A stretch of DNA of 64,000 nucleotides from Sanghuangporus weigelae (taxonomy: Eukaryota > Basidiomycota > Agaricomycetes > Hymenochaetales > Hymenochaetaceae). The notes beneath the pieces are model-generated. The model was not told the DNA's origin and searched no databases. It was given only the letters and a program-made list of their open reading frames with translations. This document shows, one piece after another, positions 23,552 through 34,852 of this stretch. Where the stretch lies: positions 744,001 through 808,000 of the forward strand of contig CP137318.1 of NCBI GenBank assembly GCA_033182465.1, given 5' to 3'. Every line of letters begins with the position of its first letter. Position 1 is the stretch's first letter. Position numbers and translations under genes: made by a program.

Positions 23552-26500
23552 ATGGCCTCACTAGAAGATTACGATGAGTTTGGTAACTACATAGGCGCAG
23601 ACCTTGATTCAGATGACGAGGAAGACATCCAGCAAGAGACCTTCACGACCACCGCTCAAACTAGAGAAGAATCCCATGCGCCGTTGGAAGGCTTCGACGA
23701 TGAGCAAGCTCCACCTGAAGGGCTGGAGAGCATGGCACTTATGGAGGTAGACGGTGAGAACTCAATCTCTTTCCCTGTTTCATCTCTTACCGTACCACTA
23801 GAGCCGGCGCACAGAGCTGTTGTCTTGCATGAGGATAAGCAATACTACCCAACTGCGCAAGAGGTCTATGGAGCAGACGTGGAGACTATTGTGCAGGAAG
23901 AAGACACTCAGCCGTTGTCCGAGCCCATTATTGCTCCCGTGAAAGTGCGAAAATGGGTTATCGAGGAAAAGGACATGCCTGAGACTCGATTCGACAAAGG
24001 GTGAGTTCTGATGCATATTGTTGTTATCTGCGTTACTCACAGCTTTCATTTTCATTCAGGTTTTTGCTAAACATGACGTCTTTTCCAGAGATGATCCGAA
24101 ATGTTGCAGTCGTCGGTCACTTGCATCATGGCAAGACAGCGCTCATGGATATGCTCGTATTTGAGACTCACAAGCTGGAGTGGGACTCAGACAAGAATGT
24201 TCGTTCCTTTCATCATCTCATTATCTACGCCTTTCTTAGGGCAACTTCCAGCTCCGGTACACGGACACCCATACGTTGTCGCGCGAAAGAGAAATTTCAA
24301 TCAAATCTTCCCCGATGTCGCTCATCTTGCTTACCACTGGAGGGAAGTCACATCTAATACATTTCATCGACACTCCGGGACACGTCAACTTCGTGGATGA
24401 GGTGGCTACCGCGATGCGCTTAGCAGATGGTGTTCTCTTAGTTGTTGATGTGGTTGAAGGGGTGAGCGTTTTTTATCCGTGCTTGAGTTCTGCGAGCTCT
24501 GACATACTTGAAAGGTGATGGTCAACACAGAAGCCATTATCAAGCATGCAATTCAGGAGAACGTCAAACTCACACTAGTTGTGAACAAAATTGACCGACT
24601 CATCCTTGAGCTGCGCATCAAACCCGCTGATGCCTACTACAAGATCAAACACACTATTGAAGAAGTCAACACAGTGATAAGGTCCGTAGATCACCATTTG
24701 TCACCACTTTTTCGTTCCTGACATGTTTGTGAAAGCTCAATTGATCCAGATCCTGAGCTTCGCCTAAGTCCAGAAAGAGGCAATGTTGCTTTTGCAAGCA
24801 CCGATATGGCGTGGTGTTTCACACTTGGATCCTTTGCTCAGATGTACGCGGACACGTATGGTAAGATCAACAAATAATATCAGACATGCCAAACCTTCCT
24901 CATCTCTATCCAGGTGCATTTGATGTCTCTGGGTTTGCGAAACGGCTTTGGGGCGACATCTATTTCGACAATGAGAACCGGAAATTCATTCGTAAGCAGG
25001 CAGATCCAGAGCAGAATCGCACTTTCGTCCACTTCATATTAGAGCCTTTGTACAAGCTCTACAGCCAGGTCCTAAGCGAGGAGACAGAACAACTGCATGA
25101 TACTCTTGAGAACCTCGGGATCAAGCTCAAGCCTATTATGTACAAGATGGATGTTCGACCACTCCTAAGAGCTGTCACCGACCAGTTTTTCGGTCCTAGC
25201 AGTGGCTTGGCGAACATGATTGTTGAGCATATTCCGTCGCCCGTACAAAATGCGGAGAATAAGGTGCAACGGACATACAGCGGACCATTATCTTCAGACC
25301 TCGCACATGCCATGCAGCAATGCGACCCAGCCGGTCCCGTAATGATACAAGTCACCAAACTGTATCATACAACGGATGCACAGAGCTTCAGAGCTTTCGG
25401 AAGAGTTATGAGTGGTACTGTACGGAAAGGTATGGAAGTGAAGGTCCTTGGCGAGGGTTATTCGCCTGAAGACGAAGAGGATATGATGAAGGCTGTTGCT
25501 GAGGAGATATGGATTGCAGAATCCCGGTAGATTTCCCTATTCACAGGGTCAAATACTTCGAGCCTGATCATATTGTTAGATACAACGTTCCGGCAGAGGA
25601 GGTACCGGCCGGTAACCTCGTTCTTCTAGGCGGCGTGGACGCATCCATCATGAAAACAGCTACGATTGCGGCAGCAGACATCGAAGATGACCTCTACATC
25701 TTCCGACCTATCAAGCACATCACACAGTCCGTCCTGAAAATTGCCGTCGAACCTATCCAACCTTCGGAGCTCCCCAAGATGTTATCTGGTCTACGTAGTA
25801 TCAACAAGTCATATCCACTTGTCACGACGAAGGTCGAGGAAAGCGGCGAGCATGTTATTGTTGGCACAGGCGAGCTGTATCTGGACTGCGTTATGCATGA
25901 CCTTCGTCGACTATTCTCGGAAATCGAGATCAAAGTTTCTGACCCTACAACACGATTCTGCGAGACGGTACTCGAAACGAGTGCACTTAAATGCTATGCT
26001 GACACTCCCAACAAAAAGTGAGGTTTTCTGTAGAACTCGTCTAAATTAAACGGCTGATCAAGACGCGCAGAAACCGAATCACAATGATTGCGGAACCTCT
26101 GGAGCGTGGCATTGCTGAGGATATCGAGACCGGACGGGTCACGATGCGCATGTCTCCAAAAGAGCGAGGGACATTCTTCCAGGAGAAATATCAATGGGAC
26201 CTGTTGGCCTCTCGATCAATATGGGCCTTTGGTCCCGACGAGTCTGGTCCTAACATCCTCCTGGACGATACTTTGCCTTCTCAGGTGAGAAGTCCGCTGA
26301 ACTTCTGGCTGGGCAGTCATTGATTTTTCGATTTCCTTTGTAGGTGGACAAAAAGTTGCTCGGGACCGTGAAGGAGCATATCAAACAAGGCTTCCAATGG
26401 GGTGCTAGGGAAGGCCCACTGTGTGATGAGCGTAAGTCCCAAACCATATTATTCTTCATACCGCTTGATTCACTTTGATGTTTCTAGCGATGCGCGGAGT

Positions 26501-27254
26501 CAAGTTCAGGATTCTCGATGCAAGTTTGGCTCAGGAGCCAATATACAGAGGGGGCGGACAAATTGTACCTACAGCACGTCGGGTCTGCTATTCATCATTC
26601 CTGATGGTTGGTATTTATTTTATTTTATTTTATTTTATTGAAGTTCAGCTAATGTTACTCATGGTTTAGGCTACGCCTCGACTAATGGAACCCATCTACT
26701 ATGTGGAGGTACAAGCTCCCGCGGACTGTATCTCAGCGGTATACACGGTTCTTGCAAGACGGCGTGGTCATGTCACGCAGGATATCCCGAAAGCGGGATC
26801 GCCATTATACACAGTCAAAGCTCTCATCCCTGTAATCGATGCCAACGGTTTTGAGACCGACTTGCGGACCGCTACACAAGGTCAAGCATTCTGTTTACAA
26901 GTGTTTGACCACTGGTCAATAGTGCCCGGTATGTGATCTGTGTCGCGCGCCGCACTGAGGCGCGGATGTTTTTCATGCTGACAAACGTGATTTGGTTTCT
27001 TTTAAGGTGATCCCGCGGATACGAGTATTAAACTGAGGCCATTGGAGCCTGCGAGCGGGCAAGCTCTTGCACGCGATCTCGTACTCAAGACGCGTCGACG
27101 AAAAGGTCTGGGTGATCAAATCTCGGTATCAAAATATCTTGACGATGAGTTCGTCGTGAGTATTTGTTCTTTCTGGGATAATTCGACGCAGCTCTGACTT
27201 TCTGCGCCGCAGCTGGCCCTGTCGGCGTCTGGACATGCTGATCTGCTCGGGTAA
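23552..27254 (+). CDS. SNU114: U5 snRNP GTPase Snu114/EFTUD2
   Basis: Snu114 is the EF-2-like GTPase of the U5 snRNP and works with Brr2 and Prp8 to activate and disassemble the spliceosome. The N-terminus is the acidic leader of the family ([20 protein letters not shown], then DDEEDIQ). The G domain follows: [25 protein letters not shown] and [13 protein letters not shown]. Next come the [10 protein letters not shown]-type domain, the [20 protein letters not shown] barrel, [19 protein letters not shown], the late EF-2 domains with [24 protein letters not shown] and [12 protein letters not shown], and the end [11 protein letters not shown] plus [13 protein letters not shown]. About ten introns of 45-75 bp interrupt it. 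All EF-2-type domains are present in order. The GHLHHGKT loop and the acidic leader separate it from true EF-2. The stop is TAA at 27252-27254. Confidence 0.94.
26611..26640. repeat. (TTTTA)n microsatellite in a SNU114 intron
   Basis: Pentanucleotide TTTTA-type repeat of about five units inside an intron, directly before the acceptor region; it may serve as a polypyrimidine tract. Confidence 0.7.
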
Positions 27255-27580
27255 CTAGCTAGATGGTTGTGTATCTTTGTAGAGTAACAAATCTCCGGGG
27301 CTATAAGACGTATTACACTGCAAGTCGAATTCGCTGCGCTCGCGGGAGGCAAGAGAAATAAAGTGTGCTTGAATGATTCTACAGATTTCTCTATGGAGAG
27401 AGAGCTCACGTGCGTGAGAGACTGGGAAATGCCACGTCAGACCTACGCCGCGTCTCGTCCTTATTTCAGGTCCGGACAGCAAACAACTCTTCCGCCAGCA
27501 GCTATTACACTTTCTTTCACCTCATCTCTTCAGCTCCTCTGGTCATTCACCCCCGTCTTGGTTCATCTCTCTAATTCACA
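27255..27580. other. Calnexin promoter region
   Basis: 326 bp between the SNU114 stop and the calnexin start. It holds CACGTG at 27407-27412 and a CCACGTCA element (listed separately). The last 100 bp is pyrimidine-rich. Confidence 0.5.
27432..27439 (-). promoter_or_regulatory. UPRE-like element (TGACGTGG) in the calnexin promoter
   Basis: CCACGTCA on the plus strand is TGACGTGG on the minus strand, the core of the unfolded-protein-response element bound by XBP1/Hac1-type bZIP factors. It lies about 145 bp before the calnexin ATG, a gene that is a classic UPR target. Binding is inferred, not shown. Confidence 0.5.
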
Positions 27581-29580
27581 ATGCGAAGAGTAGCGCTGTC
27601 GGCGTTCTTCGCCCTCGCCGCATCCTCCGTATGCGCTGCTGAGGATGCGGAGAAGCCTTCTGTTAAATTCGAGGTAGGTCTGGTTGACACGTTGCACTAC
27701 GTGTATATTTAAATAGCATAATACTTTTCACTTCATTGTAGCCTACAACCTTGAAGGCCGAGTTCCTCGAACAGTTCACAGACGACTGGTCTGAACGCTG
27801 GACTGTGTCAGAGGCAACAAAGAAGACGCCCGTTGGTACGGAGACCTTCAGTTACGTCGGCAAATGGGAGGCCGAGGAACCCTTGAAGCCCGTCATCGAT
27901 GGCGACAAAGGCCTCGTCGCCAAATCGAAGGCTGCCCACCACGCCATCAGTGCACCCTTCGCCACACCCATTGAACTCGACGAGAAGCCCCTCGTCGTGC
28001 AGTACGAGGTCAAGTACCAAGATGGTGGCAACTGTGGCGGAGGCTATGTCAAGCTTCTAGAAGATGGGTTCCAAACGAGCGGGAAGGAGTTTGACGATAA
28101 GACACCATGGACAATCATGTTTGGTCCCGATTTGACGTGCCCTGGCACGAAGGTTGGTTCGATATTCTCAATGGAAGAATTTTCTGAAGTAACACTATTT
28201 GTGTCTACAGGTGCACTTCATTTTCCGTCACAAGAACCCGGTTACCGGCGAGTTTGAGGAGAAGCACTTGAAGACCCCTCCGAAGCCCAAGATTGAAAAA
28301 CTGACCAACTTGTACACGCTCATCGTGAAGTGGGTCCTCAAGTATGTCGTTAAATTGACCTGTATTCAGTTCTTTCTTGTAGCCCCGACAACTCTTACTC
28401 AGTTCTCGTCAACGGCGAGTCTGTCAGCGACGGTAACCTTCTTGAGGACTTCAACCCTCCTGTTAACCCGTCGGCGGAAATTGATGACCCGGATGACAAG
28501 AAACCTGATGACTGGGTTGAACAGAAGAAGATTCCGGACCCGGATGCCAAGAAGCCCGACGACTGGGATGAGGACGCACCGTACGAAGTTGAGGATGAGG
28601 ATGCTGTGAAGCCTGAAGGCTGGCTTGATGACGAGCCCGAGTTCGTTCCTGACCCTGGTATGTTGAAATTCTGAGTGAATAGGCGTTGGTATTGATGTAT
28701 CCATTTTTCAGACGCTGAGAAGCCTGAGGAATGGGACGATGATGAAGACGGCGAATGGATCGCACCGACTATCCGCAACCCGAAGTGCGAAGAAGCACCT
28801 GGCTGCGGTGAATGGAAGCGGTATGTAGATATCCGTTTCTTGTTCCCAATTGGTATTCATGTATCACTGGCAGCCCATACAAGCCGAACCCGAACTATAA
28901 GGGCAAGTGGTACGCGCCTCTCATTGATAACCCTGCATACATTGGCGAGTGGAAGCCGCGTAAGATTCCAAACCCCGAGTTCTTCGAGGACCTTAACCCT
29001 GTGAAGAGTCTCGTCAACATCGGTGGTATTGGTATCGAGCTCTGGACCATGACTCCGAACATCCTCTTTGACAACATCTACATTGGACACTCTGCTGAAG
29101 ATGCGAATTCATTTGCGGCTGAGACATTCGACGTGAAGCATAAACTTGAGGAGGAAGCCAGCAAGCAGGCCAAGAAAATTGAAGACGAGGAGGACGAACA
29201 AATCAGCTTCAAGGAGGACCCGATTGGCTTCATCCGCCAGGCCATCTTTGACTTCATTGATGATGCAAAGGAGGACCCTATTGCGGCATTTAAGGCGCAT
29301 CCTAAGACTGGTGGTTCACTCGCAATTTCTGCCCTTACCTTCGTTGGCATGATCCTTTCTCTGGGTGGTCTCATCGGAGCACAACAAAAGCCTATCACCA
29401 AGGTATGTAGAGGGCACTTAAGTGTTAGCCGCAAACTCATGGTTTTTGTCCGTCCAGGCTGCTGCCAAGAAGGCGGACGCACCTTCACCAGACAAGAAGG
29501 TCTCCGAACCTGCACCAGTGGCACCCGCTGGTAGCAAGAAGGAAGAAGAATCAGCAGCAAAGAAACGCGTCGGGAAGTAG
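27581..29580 (+). CDS. CNX1: Calnexin, ER lectin chaperone
   Basis: Calnexin is a type I membrane protein that retains monoglucosylated glycoproteins in the ER for folding. The signal peptide is [21 protein letters not shown]. The globular lectin domain carries [30 protein letters not shown] and HFIFRHKNP. The proline-rich P-domain arm has four type-1 repeats ([37 protein letters not shown]) followed by type-2 repeats ([36 protein letters not shown]). It returns to the lectin fold with [21 protein letters not shown] single helix ([20 protein letters not shown]) and a Lys/Ala/Pro-rich cytosolic tail ending KRVGK follow. About six short introns occur. Length and domain order are those of full fungal calnexin; the transmembrane helix excludes calreticulin. 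Confidence 0.95.
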
Positions 29581-29961
29581 ACAGTTGCATTTGCATCGTT
29601 TCTGTACACCATTACATATTACAGAGCCTGCTTTTCCTATGCTTTTCCTCTCTCCCTCGGATTTCGATCTCTTCAAAATACTTCAGTTCCAGTGTTGCTG
29701 GCATGACGTGGAAAGTGTCACTGCTACTCCTTTTTATTACCTATTCGTGGCTCTCTGACTCTCGCCTCTATAATCCGCATCCACTTAAAGAGCAGATTCG
29801 ACCTTAGTGTAGTTATCTGATTTTTATCCTTTTCTTTCCGTGTATTGGGCAAATAAAGTCGGTTTCACGGTGGGATTGGATTTTGCGGTGGATCACGTGC
29901 AAATTGGTAAATCGAAATGCGCAACGTCAGACTTGGTCTCGATACCTACAGTCGGTCCGCC
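29581..29961. other. Calnexin 3' flank and promoter of the EF-hand protein gene
   Basis: Contains the palindrome CACGTG at 29894-29899, about 63 bp before the next start codon, similar to the one in the calnexin promoter. Nothing else recognised. Confidence 0.4.
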
Positions 29962-31338
29962 ATGAAGAAGAGTCTCGCGGTACTCCAAGCTGTCCTGATC
30001 TTCAAGCTAGTGTCAGCCCATGGACATACTGAGGGTCATGATAGCGAATCGGAGTATGCTCAACGACACGTATGTGATGCATTTTGTGCATTTTCATTAG
30101 CGGAACCTGATTGAGGGCGCGTTGTGAAGATGGCTACAGAGCATCATATGTGAGGCCATTTGTTATCTTCTTAATTGTGTTTGTCTAATGATGAAATTGG
30201 ATCTGAATCGTGCAGAGATACCTTTGACCCAAAGTCGTTTTTCCACTTGCATGATTTTAACAGGTCTGTTAAACTCGTCTCGTTGACGGGCCAACCTTTT
30301 GACATCCAGTCCTTCCCACCCATCTTTTATCTATAAATCAACCAAATGTTCACAAATAGGGATGGTGTCCTTGACAAAGACGAAATAGAAGCCATCTATG
30401 GTGTACACCATCCTTACTCGCAGAAGAAGTCCGCGGATGAGGAAGCCCACCAAAAGAAAGCGGAGCACATCGTGTCGACGGTACTGAATGTTATGGACAA
30501 GGATTCAGATGGGAAAATCTCGTTGGAGGAGTTTCTGGAGAAGGGTGTAAAGGCATTACCGAGCTTTGATGGCCTGGGTGCGGAGGGACATCATTATGAT
30601 GTCGAGAGCGGTGGGTGACTTTCTCAAATGAGACTGTGAAGACGGTGCTTTTGACACGGTTGATGTAGAATTCTTCTTGCATCATGAAGGTGGGGTCTTA
30701 GCGCCAACGTGTATACCTAACGCGCTTCTTTACTAACATTATCATCAACCAGAGGAATTCCACTCAACACCGGAAACACAAACGGACGAGGCGTACAGCC
30801 ACGCAGAGGACTTGGAGCATTTTGCCGCGCACGAAAATATCGAGCGACAAGAGATCGTCCGCGAAGCAGCTTACCAAGGGATCTCTGTCGATGAAGCGTT
30901 AGAAGAGCACGAAAGAGCCGAAGCTGCGGCTGAGGCACGGATAAAAGAACTACGTGAGCAAGAAGAGAGGGAACAAGAGCAATTGAAGCAGCAGAAACCT
31001 AAGCCGACTACGAGGCCTGCCAATCCGGAGAAGCTTGACCCGGCGGTGAGGTATGGTGACGCGGAGAAGGAGAGTGAGGAGTTTGGGGAATGGGGTACAG
31101 GTGATAAGGGGTATAAGGTCCCTTCGACCCCGGGTGAACGTCTCAGGTCTGCTTGGTTAATTTCTTTTTTGCATGATCTGTTCTTAAGCTGATGGTTGTT
31201 GTTTTTTTTTTTTTTTTTTCAGGAAAAACGTTCCGTACAAGGTTAGTAGAGTCATTTCAATATCGCTGAGAGGACGGCTTTGCTGACTGGCTGCGATCTT
31301 TGTAGTACAAATTCCGCCGGAACTGGGGAGACTTTTGA
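29962..31338 (+). CDS. SSP120/nucleobindin-like EF-hand protein of the secretory pathway
   Basis: A lumenal calcium-binding protein. The start MKKSLAVLQAVLIFKLVSAHG at 29962 gives a signal peptide; an upstream in-frame Met at 29917 would bury it. An His-rich start (HGHTEGHDSESEYAQRH) is followed by FFHLHDFNRDGVLDKDEIEAIYG and VMDKDSDGKISLEEF, two EF-hands whose calcium loops keep Asp at 1, 3 and 5 and Glu at 12. Next comes a long acidic, Glu- and Ala-rich coiled coil (EALEEHERAEAAAEARIKELREQ, shown only in part as EHERAEAAAEARIKELR). The C-terminus GERLRKNVPYKYKFRRNW is like that of fungal SSP120. The stop is TGA at 31336-31338. Five or six introns occur, one ending in a run of 18 T. It has no ER-retention signal at the end, so Golgi or secretion is possible. 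Confidence 0.8.
31202..31219. repeat. T18 run in an intron
   Basis: Eighteen T directly before an AG acceptor within the EF-hand gene; an extreme polypyrimidine tract. Confidence 0.85.
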
Positions 31339-32096
31339 AAGGTTTATGTGTTATTTTATTATGGTACTGTATGCCTCTGGATGTCCGGGATCTTCGCTTT
31401 CAAGTATTGCGCAACTTATATATCAATATGGTTTCTTCTTTACTCTCGTGGCATCAATTCAAGTGGTCACGAATGGTGATGTCGCAAAATATCGCTAGTT
31501 GTGCGCATCAAACGATGGGTGTTCTTGTGCCAATTCGAGATACCGGCCAATCCCCTTGTTTCTTTTCTGCTCAGGCCCAGACGCCATATCCCCGACTATT
31601 GACTTTGAGATCCGTACTTGGTGTATGATTGGTACGCAACGTAAAGACGCAAATGGGACTAGCTTTTCTGGGGAGCCAAAAAGGAGTACGAATATTGATG
31701 TTTCGATCCTTTATATTGCTCCAAAGCATCTTTGGACGCTCAGAAGGAGCTTTGAAGTATTCCATCAGTACTGACCGCATGCGTTTGTGCTATTTACAGG
31801 TGCAGCTTGGTGTTCGGCGTTATTTTTGACTCAATGGAAATCGACCTCTGCTTTTGTGGCGTCTGATTTACAATATCCGACACTATTTTAAAACCATAGC
31901 GAATTGGATAATGGTCGAAGTCTTGCATTGCTCTGGCTTCGGAGATCTCCATCCTTTCATTGTTATTCTTATGGTCTAGAATCTGAGCCAATGATCGATA
32001 ATATAATTCATTTCATTTGATAGCTTCCCCATGTGTTTTCTACTTACATAGTGAGCTTGTTTGGGGCGTCGCGGTAAGCCAAAAAGAGATTCAACA
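31339..32096. other. Non-coding stretch left of the mobile island
   Basis: 3' flank of the EF-hand gene and about 0.7 kb with only short frames. No similarity to the elements on its right was noticed. Confidence 0.45.
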
Positions 32097-32304
32097 TACA
32101 GTCATTAACCGGTCCTTTGAACACCTATTACAGATCCACTTTTGTAGCTCACCACGCAGCAATTTTCTCAAAACTGAGTGCATACTCCAATTGTCTACCA
32201 TGAGATACACCTGCTAATTTTTTTCCCGGTGATAACATAGACAGGAAAAATTGATATGGCCAATAGAAAATTATAGGTGACTGTCACGTAATACGGCTCC
32301 TTTG

Positions 32305-32623
32305 CACACCGGGCAAAGAGTTATTATAATCTAAAAGAAATTTATAATTAGCTGACAAACAAGATTTGAAATTAAATACTGCATTTAATTACGTGAAATA
32401 TTTCATGTGATAGAACTTGAAATAACAATAAGGATTTAGATTCGGATTAGGAAAACAAAGAGATTTCAAATAATGTCGTGTGAGGAACACATAAAGAAAC
32501 TTGAAGTCTTAGAAAAGCAAAAATGGTTAAGTTTAGTTATTGCCGAAATTTTATGTCTTTGATAGGAAGAAATTTAAAATTCTTTTTATTATTCTGACAA
32601 AGAAAAAATAAGTTTGACTCTCA
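32305..32623 (+). repeat. Left 319-bp inverted arm of the inner element
   Basis: AT-rich sequence starting CACACCGGGCAAAG and ending just before the GC-rich array. Reverse complement of 34534-34852 without indels. Confidence 0.9.
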
Positions 32624-32744
32624 GTGGGCGCTCAGCGGGCGATCGGTGGGCGATCGGCGGGCGATCCGAGGGCGCTCAGCGGGCACTCAGAGGGCACTCA
32701 GCGGGCGATCAGAGGGTGCTCAGAGGGTGCTCAGCGGGCAATCC
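32624..32744 (+). repeat. Left subterminal array, eleven 11-bp units
   Basis: Eleven head-to-tail units with consensus G-N-GGGC-R-M-TC-N (for example GTGGGCGCTCA, GCGGGCGATCG, GAGGGCACTCA). The 11-bp period is close to one DNA helical turn, as expected for phased protein-binding sites. Confidence 0.9.
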
Positions 32745-32841
32745 TGATATTTCACCATACATACAATGCTTAACCAGTCCATGCATCCTCTATATAGCTC
32801 TTCAATAAAATAAGCATGCAGATGCATTTCTTCAGTATAGA

Positions 32842-34432
32842 TGGATCTTTGAAAGGCACTTAATGAACGGAGAGTAAGTCTACCATTCAGTAGCGCCTGA
32901 TCTAGTCTCATTTATCTATCAACGCAGTTATGTCCTCTTCAACAGACAGCCATAATTGCACGCACAAATGTCTATGATGTGTCACAGGGTCCGACTGATG
33001 CTCTATTCAAGTGCGTGCTCGACCGATATGTTCATGTCTGAACTCTGATTAATTTTATGCAGCCTTTCGTCTCAATTATTCCGTTACTCCTCCGTACAAT
33101 GCCGACTTCGATGGTGATGAAATGAACATGCAGTACGTCGTATCACTGCCACCTTGTGCTGTCGTTTCTCATCTTCGTGTAGTGTCCCCCAGAGCGAGGA
33201 GACTCGGGCCGAGCTCAGTCAAATAGAATGGGTCCCCAGGCAGATCATTTCGCCCCAAACGAACAAGCCCGTTATTGGTATCGTGCAGGATACTCTTTGC
33301 GGTATCCGCAAGTTCACCTTGCGAGGTTGTTCCCTTGATTGGCAACAAGTACAGAATATACTGCTTTGGGTACCGAATTGGGACGGCACGATCCCAACAC
33401 CAACCATTTTGAAACCCAATTTTTTATGGACGGGCAAGCAAATTCTTAGCATGACAATCCCGCGTGGGATCAACATTTCCCGGTCGCCCGAGAACAAGTC
33501 ATGGAGTCCTGTCTTCGATGATGGCATACTGATCGAGAATGGCGAGATCATCTTTGGTATTGTTGAGAAAGAAGACCGTTGGCGCATCCCAGGGCGGCCT
33601 GATGCACGTTGTTTTCCGAGAGAAAGGTCCTGAAGCTACACGATCGCTCTTTACGGGTCTGCAGAATATCGTCAATTATTGGCTGTTCCACAATGGATTC
33701 AGTATCGGTATCGGCGATACGGTTGCAGACAGAAAAACGATGGCGTACATCACGGAGCAGATTAAGATGCGGAAACAGAATGTTGCCAAAGTCATAGAAG
33801 ATGCGGCCATGGATCGCCTGAAAGCAGCTCCGGGTATGACTATCCACGAATCCTTCGAGAGTCAAGTCGAACGGGAGCTCAATTTGGCTCGTGATCCCTC
33901 TGGTCAATATGCTCAGGAGAACCACAAAGAGGACAATAATGCCAAGCAGATGGTAGTCGCTGGTTCCCAGGGTTCCTTCATCAACATCTCCCAGATGTCT
34001 GTTTGCGTCGGTCAGCAATCCGTGGAAGGGAAGTGTATCCCGTTCGGCTTCAGACATCGAACACTACCGCACTTCATGAAGGATGATTTCAGTCCAGAGG
34101 CGCCGGGTTTCATTGAGAATTCCTACTTGCGTGGATTAACACCGCAAGAGTTCTTCTTTCACGCCATGGCGGGTCGCGAGGGATTAATTGACACGGCTGT
34201 CAAGACGGCGGAGATTGGCTACATCCAACGGCGGCTTGTCAAGACTCTAGAAGACCATGGTACATTATGACGGGACTGTTCGGAACTCGTTGGGTAATCT
34301 CATACAGTTCGTCTATGGCAAAGGTGGCATGGATGAGACTTTCATTGAGAGACAGAGCATTAAAACGTTCGGTATCAATGATCGCGAATTCGAGCATCGC
34401 TACCGTTACAGATCCGAAGGTGGCTTCCTTCT
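32842..34432 (+). pseudogene. RPB1: Captured, decayed fragment of RNA polymerase II largest subunit (RPB1), active centre to bridge helix
   Basis: Six reading blocks match RPB1 in order: FERHLMNGDYVLFNRQP, QMSMMCHRVRLMLYST, the catalytic loop [19 protein letters not shown], the pore/funnel part ([20 protein letters not shown]), [20 protein letters not shown], and the bridge helix [21 protein letters not shown], then RNSLGNLIQFVYG and INDREFEHRYR. At least three introns remain (for example 32872-32930 region, about 33011-33060 and 33134-33180), so the copy came from DNA, not mRNA. It is broken: an in-frame TAA after FNRQP, a frameshift near 33570 ([11 protein letters not shown] continues in another frame) and another near 34260 after VKTLED. 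Several residues that are nearly invariant are changed (MGHRV to MCHRV, NLSVT to NYSVT). The clamp, trigger loop and CTD are absent. The functional RPB1 must be elsewhere in the genome. Confidence 0.9.
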
Positions 34433-34436
34433 TATT

Positions 34437-34533
34437 GCCCGCCGATCGCCCTCTGAGTGCCCGCTGAGCATCCTCTGAGCGCCCGCCGATCGCCCTCGGA
34501 TCGCCCGCCGATCGCCCACCGCTGAGCGCCCAC
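34437..34533 (-). repeat. Right subterminal array, about nine 11-bp units, inverted
   Basis: Same unit type as the left array in reverse orientation, but with a different order and number of units, and one irregular 3-bp spacer next to the arm. Confidence 0.85.
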
Positions 34534-34852
34534 TGAGAGTCAAACTTATTTTTTCTTTGTCAGAATAATAAAAAGAATTTTAAATTTCTTCCTATCAAAG
34601 ACATAAAATTTCGGCAATAACTAAACTTAACCATTTTTGCTTTTCTAAGACTTCAAGTTTCTTTATGTGTTCCTCACACGACATTATTTGAAATCTCTTT
34701 GTTTTCCTAATCCGAATCTAAATCCTTATTGTTATTTCAAGTTCTATCACATGAAATATTTCACGTAATTAAATGCAGTATTTAATTTCAAATCTTGTTT
34801 GTCAGCTAATTATAAATTTCTTTTAGATTATAATAACTCTTTGCCCGGTGTG
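34534..34852 (-). repeat. Right 319-bp inverted arm of the inner element
   Basis: Reverse complement of the left arm; ends CTTTGCCCGGTGTG at 34852. Confidence 0.9.

Larger units (their letters stand above)
32305..34852. mobile_element. Inner inverted-repeat element carrying a captured RPB1 fragment
   Basis: Two 319-bp arms, 32305-32623 and 34534-34852, are reverse complements with the same length and no difference that I could see. The outer ends read CACACCGGGCAAAG. Each arm is followed inward by an array of 11-bp GC-rich units. The 1.7-kb interior is an RPB1 gene fragment; no transposase is present, so mobility would need an enzyme from elsewhere. Long AT-rich terminal repeats with subterminal short repeats recall CACTA-like or other agaricomycete TIR elements, but the ends do not read CACTA. 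I find no matching target duplication (left flank CCTTTG, right flank AATATC), so family assignment is open. Confidence 0.75.

Noticed and set aside
32720-32911. Minus-strand frame over the left array and cargo border
   Set aside because: It runs antisense to the RPB1 fragment and into the repeat array; it has no independent coding character.
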